34,316 nt of DNA from an uncultured Bacteroidales bacterium (GTDB taxonomy: Bacteria; Bacteroidota; Bacteroidia; Bacteroidales; Paludibacteraceae): assembly GCA_944322025.1 (NCBI GenBank), contig CALUOH010000068.1, positions 1-34,316 of the forward strand, read 5' to 3'. Both the position numbers and the translations under genes were made by a program. Position 1 is the first letter of the stretch. Each line of letters starts with the position of its first letter. Shown one piece after another: positions 7,939 through 15,084 of this stretch. A model generated the notes under the pieces. It was not told the DNA's origin. It saw only the letters and a list, made by a program, of their open reading frames with translations, and ran no database searches.

Positions 7939-8967
7939 TTATTTTGTTATGCTCAGCTTCACGCCGTCCACGAGCCGCGCCTGCCCTACGACAACAAGCT
8001 CATCGCCCGCATGTATCTCGTCAGATATGATTTCCACTTGGTCGTCAAACCGCTGCCCCATCTTCACGCCCACGCGCTTGGCAACGCCGTTGTTGTTGAG
8101 AAACACATAGCGGTCGTTGCTGCCTTGCAGTTTCATGACGGACTGGTACGGCACGACTATGGCGTTCACCTTGTTGAGTTCAAGGCGGGTCTGCACGTAC
8201 ATGCCCGGGCGTAGCAGGAGTTCGCTGTTAGGTATGTTCAGCTTGAGCTGGAATGTGTGCGACGTGGCGTCTATCGTGGGATAGACTATTTCGACTGTCG
8301 CGCCGAAAACCTTGTCCGGGTATATGTCGGAGCGTATCTCCATCTTCATCCCCTCTTTGACGAGCGGGAAGTAGCTCTCCGGCACGGCCACTTTCGCTTT
8401 CAGACGCGCTATCTGTGTCAGTACCAGTATCGGCTGCCCGCTGTACAGCTCCCCGTCCTCGTAGTTCTTGGCGGAGATGACGCCCCCCATCGTGGCTTTG
8501 ACGTATGTGTTGGCTTCGAGGAATGCGAGGTTCTCTCCCGTCTGGTCGTATGACAGCTTTGTCTGGTCGTATGTCTGTTCCGATATGCTCCCGGTCTCTT
8601 TCAGTGCCTTGACACGGTCCATCTCCACGCCGAGGTTGGCAAACGCGAGCTTTGTGGTCTTGTACTGGTACTGGTCCATGCGCACGAGCGAGTCGCCTGC
8701 CCTTACCATGTCGCCCTCCTCCACATATATGTGTTCGATTATCCCGGTTACGCTGGGGGAGATGTTCACGGTCTCATAACCTTCGAGTATGGCTGAGAGG
8801 TTGATTTCGCGGGCTATCTCCCTCTCTTCCAGTTTAAGCACTGCGACTTTCTCTTTCAGTGTATCTTCCGATTTGGCTGCTTCCGCGTCATCCTTCCCGC
8901 AGGAAACCAGTGTGAGTGCCGCCAGTGCGAATGCGGCCATGCTTCTGACTTTCTTCTTGTATGTCAT
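7939..8967 (-). CDS. RND periplasmic adaptor (membrane fusion) lipoprotein
   Basis: 342 aa from ATG 8967. The N-terminus MTYKKKVRSMAAFALAALTLVSC is a lipoprotein signal with Cys 23 as the anchoring residue. Domains follow the adaptor order: first lipoyl half (SVTGIIEHIYVEEGDMVRAG), a short helical hairpin, second lipoyl half (YVKATMGGVISAKNYEDGEL), a beta-barrel domain (VPESYFPLVKEGMKMEI) and a membrane-proximal domain ending VVVGQARLVDGVKLSI. It links the RND pump to the outer-membrane channel. The gene sits between the TolC-like gene (37 nt upstream) and the permease gene. Confidence 0.93.
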   Translation of the reverse strand: MTYKKKVRSMAAFALAALTLVSCGKDDAEAAKSEDTLKEKVAVLKLEEREIAREINLSAILEGYETVNISPSVTGIIEHIYVEEGDMVRAGDSLVRMDQYQYKTTKLAFANLGVEMDRVKALKETGSISEQTYDQTKLSYDQTGENLAFLEANTYVKATMGGVISAKNYEDGELYSGQPILVLTQIARLKAKVAVPESYFPLVKEGMKMEIRSDIYPDKVFGATVEIVYPTIDATSHTFQLKLNIPNSELLLRPGMYVQTRLELNKVNAIVVPYQSVMKLQGSNDRYVFLNNNGVAKRVGVKMGQRFDDQVEIISDEIHAGDELVVVGQARLVDGVKLSITK

Positions 8968-9004
8968 AATGGTAAATGTTTGTCTGACTATCTGTGTGGT
9001 ACCC

Positions 9005-10318
9005 TTATTCATTAAGCAGCTTTTTAAGCTCTATGTGTGAGTTGACCATTTCAAGCAGTGCCTGTATATAGTTGGCCTGTGCCGTCAGCAGTGTGGTGCT
9101 GGCGTTTGTCACTTCGAGGCTTGATGCGTAGCCGTGCTCAAACTTGTTGGATATGTTGTCGAACACTTTCTGCGATACCTCTATGTTCTTCTTCTGTGTG
9201 GTATAGTCCTCGTACGAGCTTGCGAGGTTATAGCGCAGTTGCCTGTTCTGCACGAGCAGCTGGTCTTCCGTGTCCGACATGGTGTTCTGTGCCTCTTGGT
9301 ATGCCAGTTTCTTCTCCGTTATGGCCGACGCGCGCTGCCCGCTTGACCAGATGGGCACGCTGAGTGTTACCCCCACGGCGTTTGGAGGTGTCATGTTCAT
9401 CGTCATCTCATCGCTGAAATACTTCTTTGCCGAATACTGGTAGTACGCGCTGAGGGTGGGGACATAGTCCATGGCCGTCATCGTTATCTGTTTCTTGCTC
9501 AGCTCTGTATTCTTCTTCAGCAACTGGTAGTCGTAGTTGTTCTCTATGTTGAATGACGTTTGCAGAAGCGCGACCATCGACTCCGTGTCGAGCAGGTCAT
9601 CGAGCGTCTGTGTGAGGACTATCTCTTTCTCAACGCCGCACCCGAGTTGCAGTGCCAGTGAGTTGTAGAGCATTTCGAGCGACCTCTTCGTCGTGTTTAT
9701 CTGGTTCTCCATGCCCGACACCTGTACCGAAATCTGGTCTGCATCCGTCTGCTCCGCTACGCCCACCGTCACCGAGTGCTGTGTCATCTCATACAGGTCT
9801 TGCAGGTTTTTGAGGTTGTTGTCCAGCAGCCCTACCGTCTTCTCCATGGCCAGTATGGACATGTATATGTACGATGTAGTGTTGCGCAGGTCGCTTTCGC
9901 TCTTCTTTTCCGTGATGCTGTTCATCTCTATCGAGAGGTTGTTGAGCAGCACCCCCATGATTTGCGAGCCGCTCAGCGCAACCGATGCCGTGATGCCTAT
10001 CGTCCCCGATGCCGGCATGGCTATGGGGAATGTACCTAAGTCCATCACATAGCCGCACATGTCCGTATAGTCCAGCGAGGCGTTCACCTGAGGCAGCATT
10101 GACGCTATGGTCTGCCACCGCGCTGCATACGCCTGTCGCACCTGCAACGATGCGTTTTGCAGACTCCTGTTGTTCTCCACAGCGTAGTTCTGTGCCTCTT
10201 CGAGCGTCAGTTCCAGCCGTTCAGGCTCTTCCTCCCCTGTCTGGGGGGTAGACTGTTGCCCTAGTGCGGGCACTATGACTGCTGCCCATACCGCAAATGC
10301 TATCAAACACTTCTTCAT
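9005..10318 (-). CDS. TolC-family outer-membrane efflux protein
   Basis: 437 aa with a Sec signal peptide (MKKCLIAFAVWAAVIVPALG, probable cleavage near residue 20). The rest shows the two-fold repeat of outer-membrane efflux proteins: each half starts with a long Asn/Gln/Ala-rich helix (LTLEEAQNYAVENNRSLQNA near the N-terminus, LAYQEAQNTMSDTEDQLL in the second half) and contains Ser/Thr-rich beta-barrel segments. It forms the trimeric exit duct for the pump encoded downstream. Its ATG is 10 nt after the TetR stop, so the two are co-transcribed. Confidence 0.93.
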   Translation of the reverse strand: MKKCLIAFAVWAAVIVPALGQQSTPQTGEEEPERLELTLEEAQNYAVENNRSLQNASLQVRQAYAARWQTIASMLPQVNASLDYTDMCGYVMDLGTFPIAMPASGTIGITASVALSGSQIMGVLLNNLSIEMNSITEKKSESDLRNTTSYIYMSILAMEKTVGLLDNNLKNLQDLYEMTQHSVTVGVAEQTDADQISVQVSGMENQINTTKRSLEMLYNSLALQLGCGVEKEIVLTQTLDDLLDTESMVALLQTSFNIENNYDYQLLKKNTELSKKQITMTAMDYVPTLSAYYQYSAKKYFSDEMTMNMTPPNAVGVTLSVPIWSSGQRASAITEKKLAYQEAQNTMSDTEDQLLVQNRQLRYNLASSYEDYTTQKKNIEVSQKVFDNISNKFEHGYASSLEVTNASTTLLTAQANYIQALLEMVNSHIELKKLLNE

Positions 10319-10328
10319 ACACTTTTGT

Positions 10329-10946
10329 TTATTGCTTTTCTTGATTTGTTGCCTGTTCTTTCAGTTCCTGATAGTGGAGCAGTCCCTTCTCGTTAGCCAC
10401 CATCCTTATGGAGATGTCTATGAACATGTCCATTATCTGTGTCGTTGTCATGCCGAGCTCCTTTTTCAGCACATTGTACAGATTGGATATGTTGAGGGTG
10501 TCGAACACTATCGACATGGCCTCCACGTTCATATCTTCCCTGAAATACCCCTGCTCTATGCCGAGCCTTATTTTCTCCGCAGTGTTCTTTATGCCGGCCT
10601 TCTTGGCAAGCTCCTTGTGCCGCTCCATGATTGACGGGTAGTATTTGTCGAGGTCGAAGAATATGTTGATGTGCTTCTCCGTCATGCTGTCCCTTTTCGC
10701 CGACATTACCGTCTCCACAAGTGACACTATCACGTCGTCGCACTTCGTGCACTTCTTCGCGCTCTGCGCCCTCATCTCTTCGAGCACCGCCTCTATCAGC
10801 TCCTCCTTCCCCTTTATCACGGTGTAGAATGTCTTCTTTGATATATGCAGCTCCCTGCAGATGTCGTCTATGGTGACACTGCGCAGCCCGTATTTGAGAA
10901 ATAGCTCCTTGGCCTTGCCTGTGATTTTCTGTTTCAGTTCCTCCAT
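10329..10946 (-). CDS. TetR-family repressor, probable autoregulator of the efflux operon
   Basis: 205 aa from ATG 10946 (MEELKQKITGKAKELFLKYG). The first 50 residues are a TetR helix-turn-helix: KAKELFLKYGLRSVTIDDIC then ELHISKKTFYTVIKGKEELI, which is the recognition-helix region. The variable C-terminal two-thirds should bind the inducing ligand and dimerise. It is the first gene of the minus-strand operon tetR-tolC-adaptor-RND-PII-like. A perfect palindrome lies 26 nt upstream, overlapping the putative -7 box, which suggests it represses its own operon. The start at 11006 would read through the promoter region and is rejected. Confidence 0.9.
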   Translation of the reverse strand: MEELKQKITGKAKELFLKYGLRSVTIDDICRELHISKKTFYTVIKGKEELIEAVLEEMRAQSAKKCTKCDDVIVSLVETVMSAKRDSMTEKHINIFFDLDKYYPSIMERHKELAKKAGIKNTAEKIRLGIEQGYFREDMNVEAMSIVFDTLNISNLYNVLKKELGMTTTQIMDMFIDISIRMVANEKGLLHYQELKEQATNQEKQ

Positions 10947-10971
10947 CTTTCCTCCCCTGTTTAAAGACCAT

Positions 10972-10987
10972 CTTTGCATCTGCAAAG
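10972..10987 (-). promoter_or_regulatory. Candidate TetR operator
   Basis: CTTTGCA-TC-TGCAAAG is a perfect 7+2+7 palindrome. It overlaps the putative -7 box at 10983-10990, so a bound dimer would block initiation. Assignment to the adjacent TetR protein is inference from position and symmetry. Confidence 0.6.
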
Positions 10988-10990
10988 GTA
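10983..10990 (-). promoter_or_regulatory. -7 box of the efflux operon promoter
   Basis: TACCTTTG on the minus strand fits TAnnTTTG exactly. Transcription would start about 10976, giving a leader of about 30 nt before tetR. No clear TTTG is seen 19-21 nt upstream; the -33 zone is instead the palindrome at 10995-11009. Confidence 0.55.
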
Positions 10991-10994
10991 TGTA

Positions 10995-11009
10995 TATATG
11001 CCGCATATA
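10995..11009. promoter_or_regulatory. Second palindrome upstream of tetR
   Basis: TATATGC-C-GCATATA, a perfect 7+1+7 palindrome directly upstream of the putative -7 box of the efflux operon. It could be a second operator or an activator site. Confidence 0.4.
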
Positions 11010-11178
11010 GGCATAGGAACTGTGTTATTTATCATTAAATAAACGATATGTCTTTACAATACTTTGTATCTCAATGGTATACAGAAAACTGGAATATTCT
11101 TTCAGTTTCCTGTTTCCACGCTTTGGACCTCTTTGTCGGTAGTGTGGCGCGGGCTTTTCCGTCTTTGTAGGTATGCAC

Positions 11179-11212
11179 AAGGCCGGTGTCGCCCTCTTGC
11201 GGCACCGGCCTT
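11179..11212 (-). terminator. Hairpin terminator after the helicase gene
   Basis: A 14-bp GC-rich stem with one G-T pair (AAGGCCGGTGTCGC at 11179-11192 with 11199-11212, loop of 6 nt) lies 45 nt past the helicase stop. Neither strand has a long T run after it, so termination efficiency is uncertain. The rest of 11010-11178 shows no gene; it contains a 6-bp inverted repeat (AAACTG/CAGTTT) near 11096-11118. Confidence 0.6.
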
Positions 11213-11256
11213 ACTCTTATAATATAGCATCTCGCCCTCCTATATGCTTGTGAGGT

Positions 11257-12540
11257 TCACTTCGCCCCCTCTTGCTGAGCGCGTCCTCCTCTCTTGCTGT
11301 CGGGTCTGCGGCGGTTCTTGTTGCCGTAGGATCTCTTTTTCCCCCCGTTCCCTTGCCTCTTTTCTTTGTTCGCGCCCGCATTCTCTCCCACTGGCTTCTC
11401 CATTTGCGCTATCCTCTCTGGCAATGCGAGCCGTTTTACCTTGGTTTTCAGGAACTTCTCTAAGTTGTCAAACCTCTGTTTGTCCCTTGGTGTCACCAGC
11501 GTTATCGCCTCTCCGTTCGCCCCTGCACGCGCTGTTCGCCCCACGCGGTGTACATAGTCCTCCGCCTGATGAGGCACATCGTAGTTGATGACCGTGTTTA
11601 TGTCGTCAATGTCTATTCCCCGCGCCACTATGTCCGTGGCTATCAGCACGTCGAACTTGTTGTTCTTGAAGTCGAGCATCACGTTGCTCCGCTCCGCCTG
11701 TTCGAGGTCCGAATGCATCTGCGCCGCCCGCACACCAAGCCTGCGCAGCGCGTGGTACACCTCCTTCACCTTTTGCTTCGACGACAGGAACACTATCGAC
11801 TTCCCGTGCCGCTTCGGGTCTGCGAACAGGTCGAGCAGCAGCGGCTGCTTCTGACTCTCGTGCAGCAGGTACACACCTTGGTCTATCCCGTCCGCCGGCC
11901 GCGACACCGCTATCTTTATCTTCTCCGGGTTATGCAGTATCTTCTGCGACAGCTTCTCCACCTCCGTCGGGAACGTCGCCGAGAACATCATCGTCTGCCG
12001 CTCCTTCGGCAGATGGCTCATGATTTCCATGATGTCGTCGTAGAACCCTATGTCCAGCATCCTGTCAGCCTCGTCCAGCACGAGGAATCCTATCCCCGAC
12101 ATGTCTATGTCGCACGTCCTCAGTATCGACAGCAGCCGCCCCGGCGTCGCTATCGCTATGTCACTCCCCGTGCACAGTGCCTTCTGCTGCTGTGTGAACG
12201 CCACACCGTCATTACCCCCGTAGATGGCTATCCACGAGATATTCAGGTAATACGAGAACCCCGACAGCAGCATGTCCACCTGCTGTGCCAGCTCCCTTGT
12301 CGGCACGAGTATCAGCGCGTTCACCTTATTCTCCTTATACCCCCCGCGCGACAGCAGCTCCAGTATCGGCAGCAGATACGCGGCCGTCTTGCCCGTCCCC
12401 GTCTGTGCCGACGCGAGCAGGTCGCGCCCCTCCAGAGCCGCCGGTATGGCTCTCTCCTGTATCGGGGTGCACTCCACGAAGTTCATCGCGTCCAGCCCGT
12501 CCAGTATGTCGTCATTGATGTCCAGTTCGTCAAAATACAT
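11257..12540 (-). CDS. DEAD-box ATP-dependent RNA helicase
   Basis: 427 aa. N-terminal RecA domain: Phe and Q-motif (MNFVECTPIQERAIPAAL), Walker A AQTGTGKT (about residue 47), PTRELAQQ, TPGRLLS, the DEAD box VLDEADRM (about residue 153) and FSATFP. C-terminal RecA domain: IVFLSSKQKVKEVYHAL, DVLIATDIVARGIDIDD and HRVGRTAR. The last 60 residues are a basic low-complexity tail (Lys, Arg, Asn, Gly), typical of RhlE/CshA-type helicases that contact rRNA or mRNA non-specifically. Probable roles are ribosome assembly and mRNA decay in the cytoplasm. It is transcribed alone. Confidence 0.95.
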   Translation of the reverse strand: MYFDELDINDDILDGLDAMNFVECTPIQERAIPAALEGRDLLASAQTGTGKTAAYLLPILELLSRGGYKENKVNALILVPTRELAQQVDMLLSGFSYYLNISWIAIYGGNDGVAFTQQQKALCTGSDIAIATPGRLLSILRTCDIDMSGIGFLVLDEADRMLDIGFYDDIMEIMSHLPKERQTMMFSATFPTEVEKLSQKILHNPEKIKIAVSRPADGIDQGVYLLHESQKQPLLLDLFADPKRHGKSIVFLSSKQKVKEVYHALRRLGVRAAQMHSDLEQAERSNVMLDFKNNKFDVLIATDIVARGIDIDDINTVINYDVPHQAEDYVHRVGRTARAGANGEAITLVTPRDKQRFDNLEKFLKTKVKRLALPERIAQMEKPVGENAGANKEKRQGNGGKKRSYGNKNRRRPDSKRGGRAQQEGAK

Positions 12541-12660
12541 AGTCTATCGTTATGTTCAATATTAACAATGTATGGCAGCCGCTCCGGCCTCTCCGCCTGA
12601 CCTCAGCCCGCGCTCAGCTCTCCGTCCGCCACTGCCCCTCCTCTCCTCAAATCCATGCCA

Positions 12661-12668
12661 CAAAATTA
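12661..12668 (-). promoter_or_regulatory. Possible -7 box for the helicase gene
   Basis: TAATTTTG on the minus strand is an exact TAnnTTTG match, about 120 nt before the helicase ATG. The -33 box is not evident, so support is modest. A long 5' leader would fit helicase genes that are regulated post-transcriptionally, but that is inference. Confidence 0.35.
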
Positions 12669-12725
12669 CAAAAAAATCCTCACCCGCCATACCCCCATCT
12701 CCTTCCTCCCCACCACCCATCCAGT

Positions 12726-12803
12726 CGTGTTAAACGAGGTTAAAAACACGTACTCTCGACGGAGCAGCTACGGACACCCTACGGAGCTCCACCGGAGCCC
12801 TTC
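12726..12803 (+). repeat. Short tandem repeat next to an inverted repeat
   Basis: 12726-12750 has arms CGTGTT and AACACG flanking two GTTAAA direct repeats. It is followed at 12760-12803 by four 11-bp units, CGGAGCAGCTA, CGGACACCCTA, CGGAGCTCCAC and CGGAGCCCTTC. The stretch lies in the 690-nt gap between the helicase start and the next gene, which holds no convincing coding sequence. Confidence 0.5.
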
Positions 12804-12929
12804 CCCATCCCCTCCCGAACAACACCGCACCTCCTCAGTCACCAAAACCAGCACCTTTCCCACAATACACACTCTCGTTTCCCATCCGTTCCCCTTCCCA
12901 ACCCATTGTCTCACAAGCCATTTCCCCGC

Positions 12930-13001
12930 CCTCCCGCTACCTTCTCCCTATCCTCCCGCTACCCTCAACCAAGCAAGTCGTTATTCTTTCGCATTTTTGT
13001 G
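12930..13001 (+). repeat. Interspersed intergenic repeat, copy B
   Basis: Core 12952-12974 is CCTCCCGCTACCCTCAACCA followed by AGC. A partial extra copy of its first half (CCTCCCGCTACC) lies at 12930-12941, giving an internal 22-nt periodicity. The tail TTATTCTTTCGCATTTTTG matches copies A and C. Extended similarity with copy A runs to about 13075. The element ends shortly before the promoter of the methyltransferase-like gene, as copy A does before the tRNA-Leu promoter. Confidence 0.7.
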
Positions 13002-13142
13002 CCTGAAACTGTCAAATCGTACACCCCATCTCCACGCTGCCTCTTTCGCCCATCTTCCGGCACATCCGCATACAGCCCGCCTCCGCGCCTGTCCACTGCC
13101 CGCACCGTGGCCGCCGCGCACAGGATATAAACCCTCTCTATT

Positions 13143-13174
13143 TTTGGCTGTCTTCTTCCCTTTCACTATCTTTG
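13143..13174 (+). promoter_or_regulatory. Bacteroidota-type promoter of the methyltransferase-like gene
   Basis: TTTG (13143-13146), exactly 20 nt, then TATCTTTG (13167-13174) gives a perfect match to the consensus. Start of transcription near 13181 leaves a leader of about 50 nt. This is the best promoter match in the window. Confidence 0.82.
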
Positions 13175-13232
13175 CACACGGTAAGGCGGGCGGCCTCCTC
13201 CGTGGCGTTGCCGTCGTCTCACGCCTGACCCT

Positions 13233-14030
13233 ATGATGGATAAACCGGATGGATTACTGATGCTTGCAGGTCGTATGGAGAGTTTTCATGCCGTTATGGC
13301 GAGAGTGGCGTACCGCTTCAGGGCGCGTCACCGTGGCGGCTTCGGCGTGCATTCACCCTACCTCTTCCACTTCCTCAACTTCGTCCTCTTCGAGCAATAC
13401 CCATATTATATATATGACAGGATGGACGCCCTCTGCCGCCGCCTTTCCCGCAGCCGGGAGACGGTCGATGGTATGCGCGTTTCGCGTCTGGTGCCGTCCG
13501 GCACTACGCCTCGCAGGCTCAATGAGCTGCTCCACCGCATCTGCGTCCACATCTCCGCGCGCACCGTTGTCGAGGTAGGCGGCGGTGTCGGTCTCAGTGC
13601 CGCCTATATGGCTGCTGCCGACAGCCGTTCCACAGTCTGGAGCATCCTCCCTGACACTGCCTTGGCCGCTTACGCCGCGAAGCTGCAAAGGGGTCTGAAG
13701 CTCGGCAATATCATCGTGCGTAGCGGCAGCCCGCGTCAGCTCTTGCCGCAGCTGCTGGCCGAGGCGGGACGCGTTGACCTCTTCCATCTCCTTCTCGATG
13801 CCTCCATGTCGGACAGCGAGATGGAAGCCCTCTTCTCGACATGCCGTGGTGCTGTGCACCACGGCACGGTGATGGTGATTGACGGGATACACGCCTCCCC
13901 GCGTACCGAACGCCTATGGCGGCGCGCGACGGCCGACCCCGCCGTCAGCCTCTCCGTCGACATATATTGGCGTGGCATACTCTGGTTCAACCCCGAACTC
14001 CCTCGCCGCTGCTTCACCGTGGCTTACTGA
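13233..14030 (+). CDS. Class I SAM-dependent methyltransferase-like protein
   Basis: 265 aa. The N-terminal part has YRFRARHRGGFGVHSPYLFHFLNF; the G-V-H-S-P element is a hallmark I associate with a Bacteroidota group of O-methyltransferase-like proteins. The Rossmann core begins at about residue 112 with TVVEVGGGVGLSAAYMA, a motif I with the E-x-G-x-G-x-G pattern. A later segment (FHLLLDASMS) is where motif IV would be, and MVIDGIHASPRTERLW fits motif V/VI positions. The substrate is unknown. It has its own strong promoter and is followed 24 nt later by the cobalamin adenosyltransferase gene, so the two are probably co-transcribed. ATG 13233 is followed by a second ATG codon, so the start may shift by one residue. 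Confidence 0.75.
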   Translation: MMDKPDGLLMLAGRMESFHAVMARVAYRFRARHRGGFGVHSPYLFHFLNFVLFEQYPYYIYDRMDALCRRLSRSRETVDGMRVSRLVPSGTTPRRLNELLHRICVHISARTVVEVGGGVGLSAAYMAAADSRSTVWSILPDTALAAYAAKLQRGLKLGNIIVRSGSPRQLLPQLLAEAGRVDLFHLLLDASMSDSEMEALFSTCRGAVHHGTVMVIDGIHASPRTERLWRRATADPAVSLSVDIYWRGILWFNPELPRRCFTVAY

Positions 14031-14054
14031 ATACGATATAAATCTGTTGCAGAG

Positions 14055-14600
14055 ATGAAGATATACACAAAGACAGGAGACAAGGGCACGACCTCCCTCG
14101 TGGGCGGGCAGCGTGTACCGAAGAACGATGTGCGGCTTAACGCATACGGGACAGTAGACGAACTCAACTCTTTTCTCGGCCTGCTGCGCGCCAAGGCGGC
14201 CGACCGCGCCGACAAGGATATGCTCTTCGCCATACAGAACAAGCTCTTTGCCGTCGGGGCAAACCTCGCTACCGACCGCGCCATGACCGCGCTATCGCCC
14301 GCATCGCTCATCGAAGATTCTGATATAGAGCAGCTTGAGCATTGGATTGACGACATGAACGGAGTACTGCCACCGTTGCGTGAATTCATAGTTTACGGCG
14401 AGGACGAACTCTCAGCCCTCTGCCATGTCTGCCGTGCCGTGGCGCGCCGCGCCGAAAGGGAGATAATATCTGTTGGTCAGGAACTTACGGTAGACGAGAA
14501 TATAGTGAGGTACATGAACCGCCTCTCCGATTTTCTGTTCGTCATGGCGCGCATGTTCACAAAAAAATGCGACAGGCGCGATTTTTTTTGGCAAAAGTGA
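14055..14600 (+). CDS. Cob(I)alamin adenosyltransferase, PduO type
   Basis: 181 aa. Transfers the adenosyl group of ATP to cob(I)alamin, making adenosylcobalamin for B12-dependent mutases. The ATP-binding N-terminal signature YTKTGDKGTTSLVGGQRVPK is complete, followed by YGTVDELNSFLG, and the C-terminal signatures CRAVARRAERE and YMNRLSDFLFVMAR are present. One difference from the usual pattern is seen: the segment before the Cys-His motif, normally F-I-L-P-G-G, reads FIVYGEDELSALCHV. Five-helix-bundle length is normal. No other B12 genes are in the window. Confidence 0.9.
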   Translation: MKIYTKTGDKGTTSLVGGQRVPKNDVRLNAYGTVDELNSFLGLLRAKAADRADKDMLFAIQNKLFAVGANLATDRAMTALSPASLIEDSDIEQLEHWIDDMNGVLPPLREFIVYGEDELSALCHVCRAVARRAEREIISVGQELTVDENIVRYMNRLSDFLFVMARMFTKKCDRRDFFWQK

Positions 14601-14629
14601 TTGGTGTGTGGAAAAAATAGGTATTTTTG
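14601..14629 (+). promoter_or_regulatory. Promoter of the DUF2795 gene
   Basis: TATTTTTG (14622-14629) fits TAnnTTTG exactly; TTG at 14601-14603 is 18 nt upstream, slightly short of the usual spacing. The predicted leader is about 140 nt and contains a small hairpin (GAGCC-AAAG-GGCTC around 14695-14708). Confidence 0.55.
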
Positions 14630-14774
14630 CATCTTGAAACAGGATTGTATGAAGCAGTGTTCTCCTGTGCTGTGCCGGACGGCGGAACCATTTGGAGCCA
14701 AAGGGCTCTCGGCAGAGTGCAGATACAGGGAAAACACTAATATAGAAACTGATAAAAACAAATTTTACGTCGCT

Positions 14775-14996
14775 ATGTATTGGACATTGGAATTGGCGTC
14801 TAAACTTGAGGATGCACCGTGGCCGGCCACTAAAGACGAACTGATTGATTACGCCATGCGTTCAGGTGCTCCGCTTGAAGTGATAGAAAATTTACAGGAG
14901 ATAGAGGATGAGGGCGAGATTTACGAATGCATCGAAGACATTTGGCCGGACTATCCGAGCAAGGAAGACTTCTTTTTTGACGAGGAAGAATATTGA
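14775..14996 (+). CDS. DUF2795-like small acidic protein
   Basis: 73 aa from ATG 14775 (MYWTLELASKLEDAPWPATK). An upstream in-frame extension to 14601 is Cys-rich and not protein-like, and it overlaps the promoter, so I reject it. The sequence APWPATKDELIDYAMRSGAP followed by VIENLQEIEDEGEIYECIED is typical of DUF2795, a small helical domain of unknown biochemical role. The protein is strongly acidic, with the tail DFFFDEEEY. It stands alone between the adenosyltransferase gene and the type IX secretion operon. Confidence 0.8.
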   Translation: MYWTLELASKLEDAPWPATKDELIDYAMRSGAPLEVIENLQEIEDEGEIYECIEDIWPDYPSKEDFFFDEEEY

Positions 14997-15084
14997 ATTG
15001 AGTAAAATTTCTTTTGCGGACACAATATTATTGTTAATTCGTAGTTATATTGATACAAGGGAGATTTGAATAAGAATTGAATTC

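Noticed and set aside
11548..12600. Long plus-strand open frame (about 350 codons) opposite the helicase gene
   Set aside because: It is the antisense shadow of the DEAD-box helicase; the peptide is Arg/His/Gln-rich with no motif, and the minus-strand frame has all helicase signatures.
12655..13236. Pro/Ser/His-rich frame of about 190 codons upstream of the methyltransferase-like gene
   Set aside because: Composition reflects a C-rich strand, it spans repeat copy B and the promoter at 13143, and the frame contains no recognisable domain.
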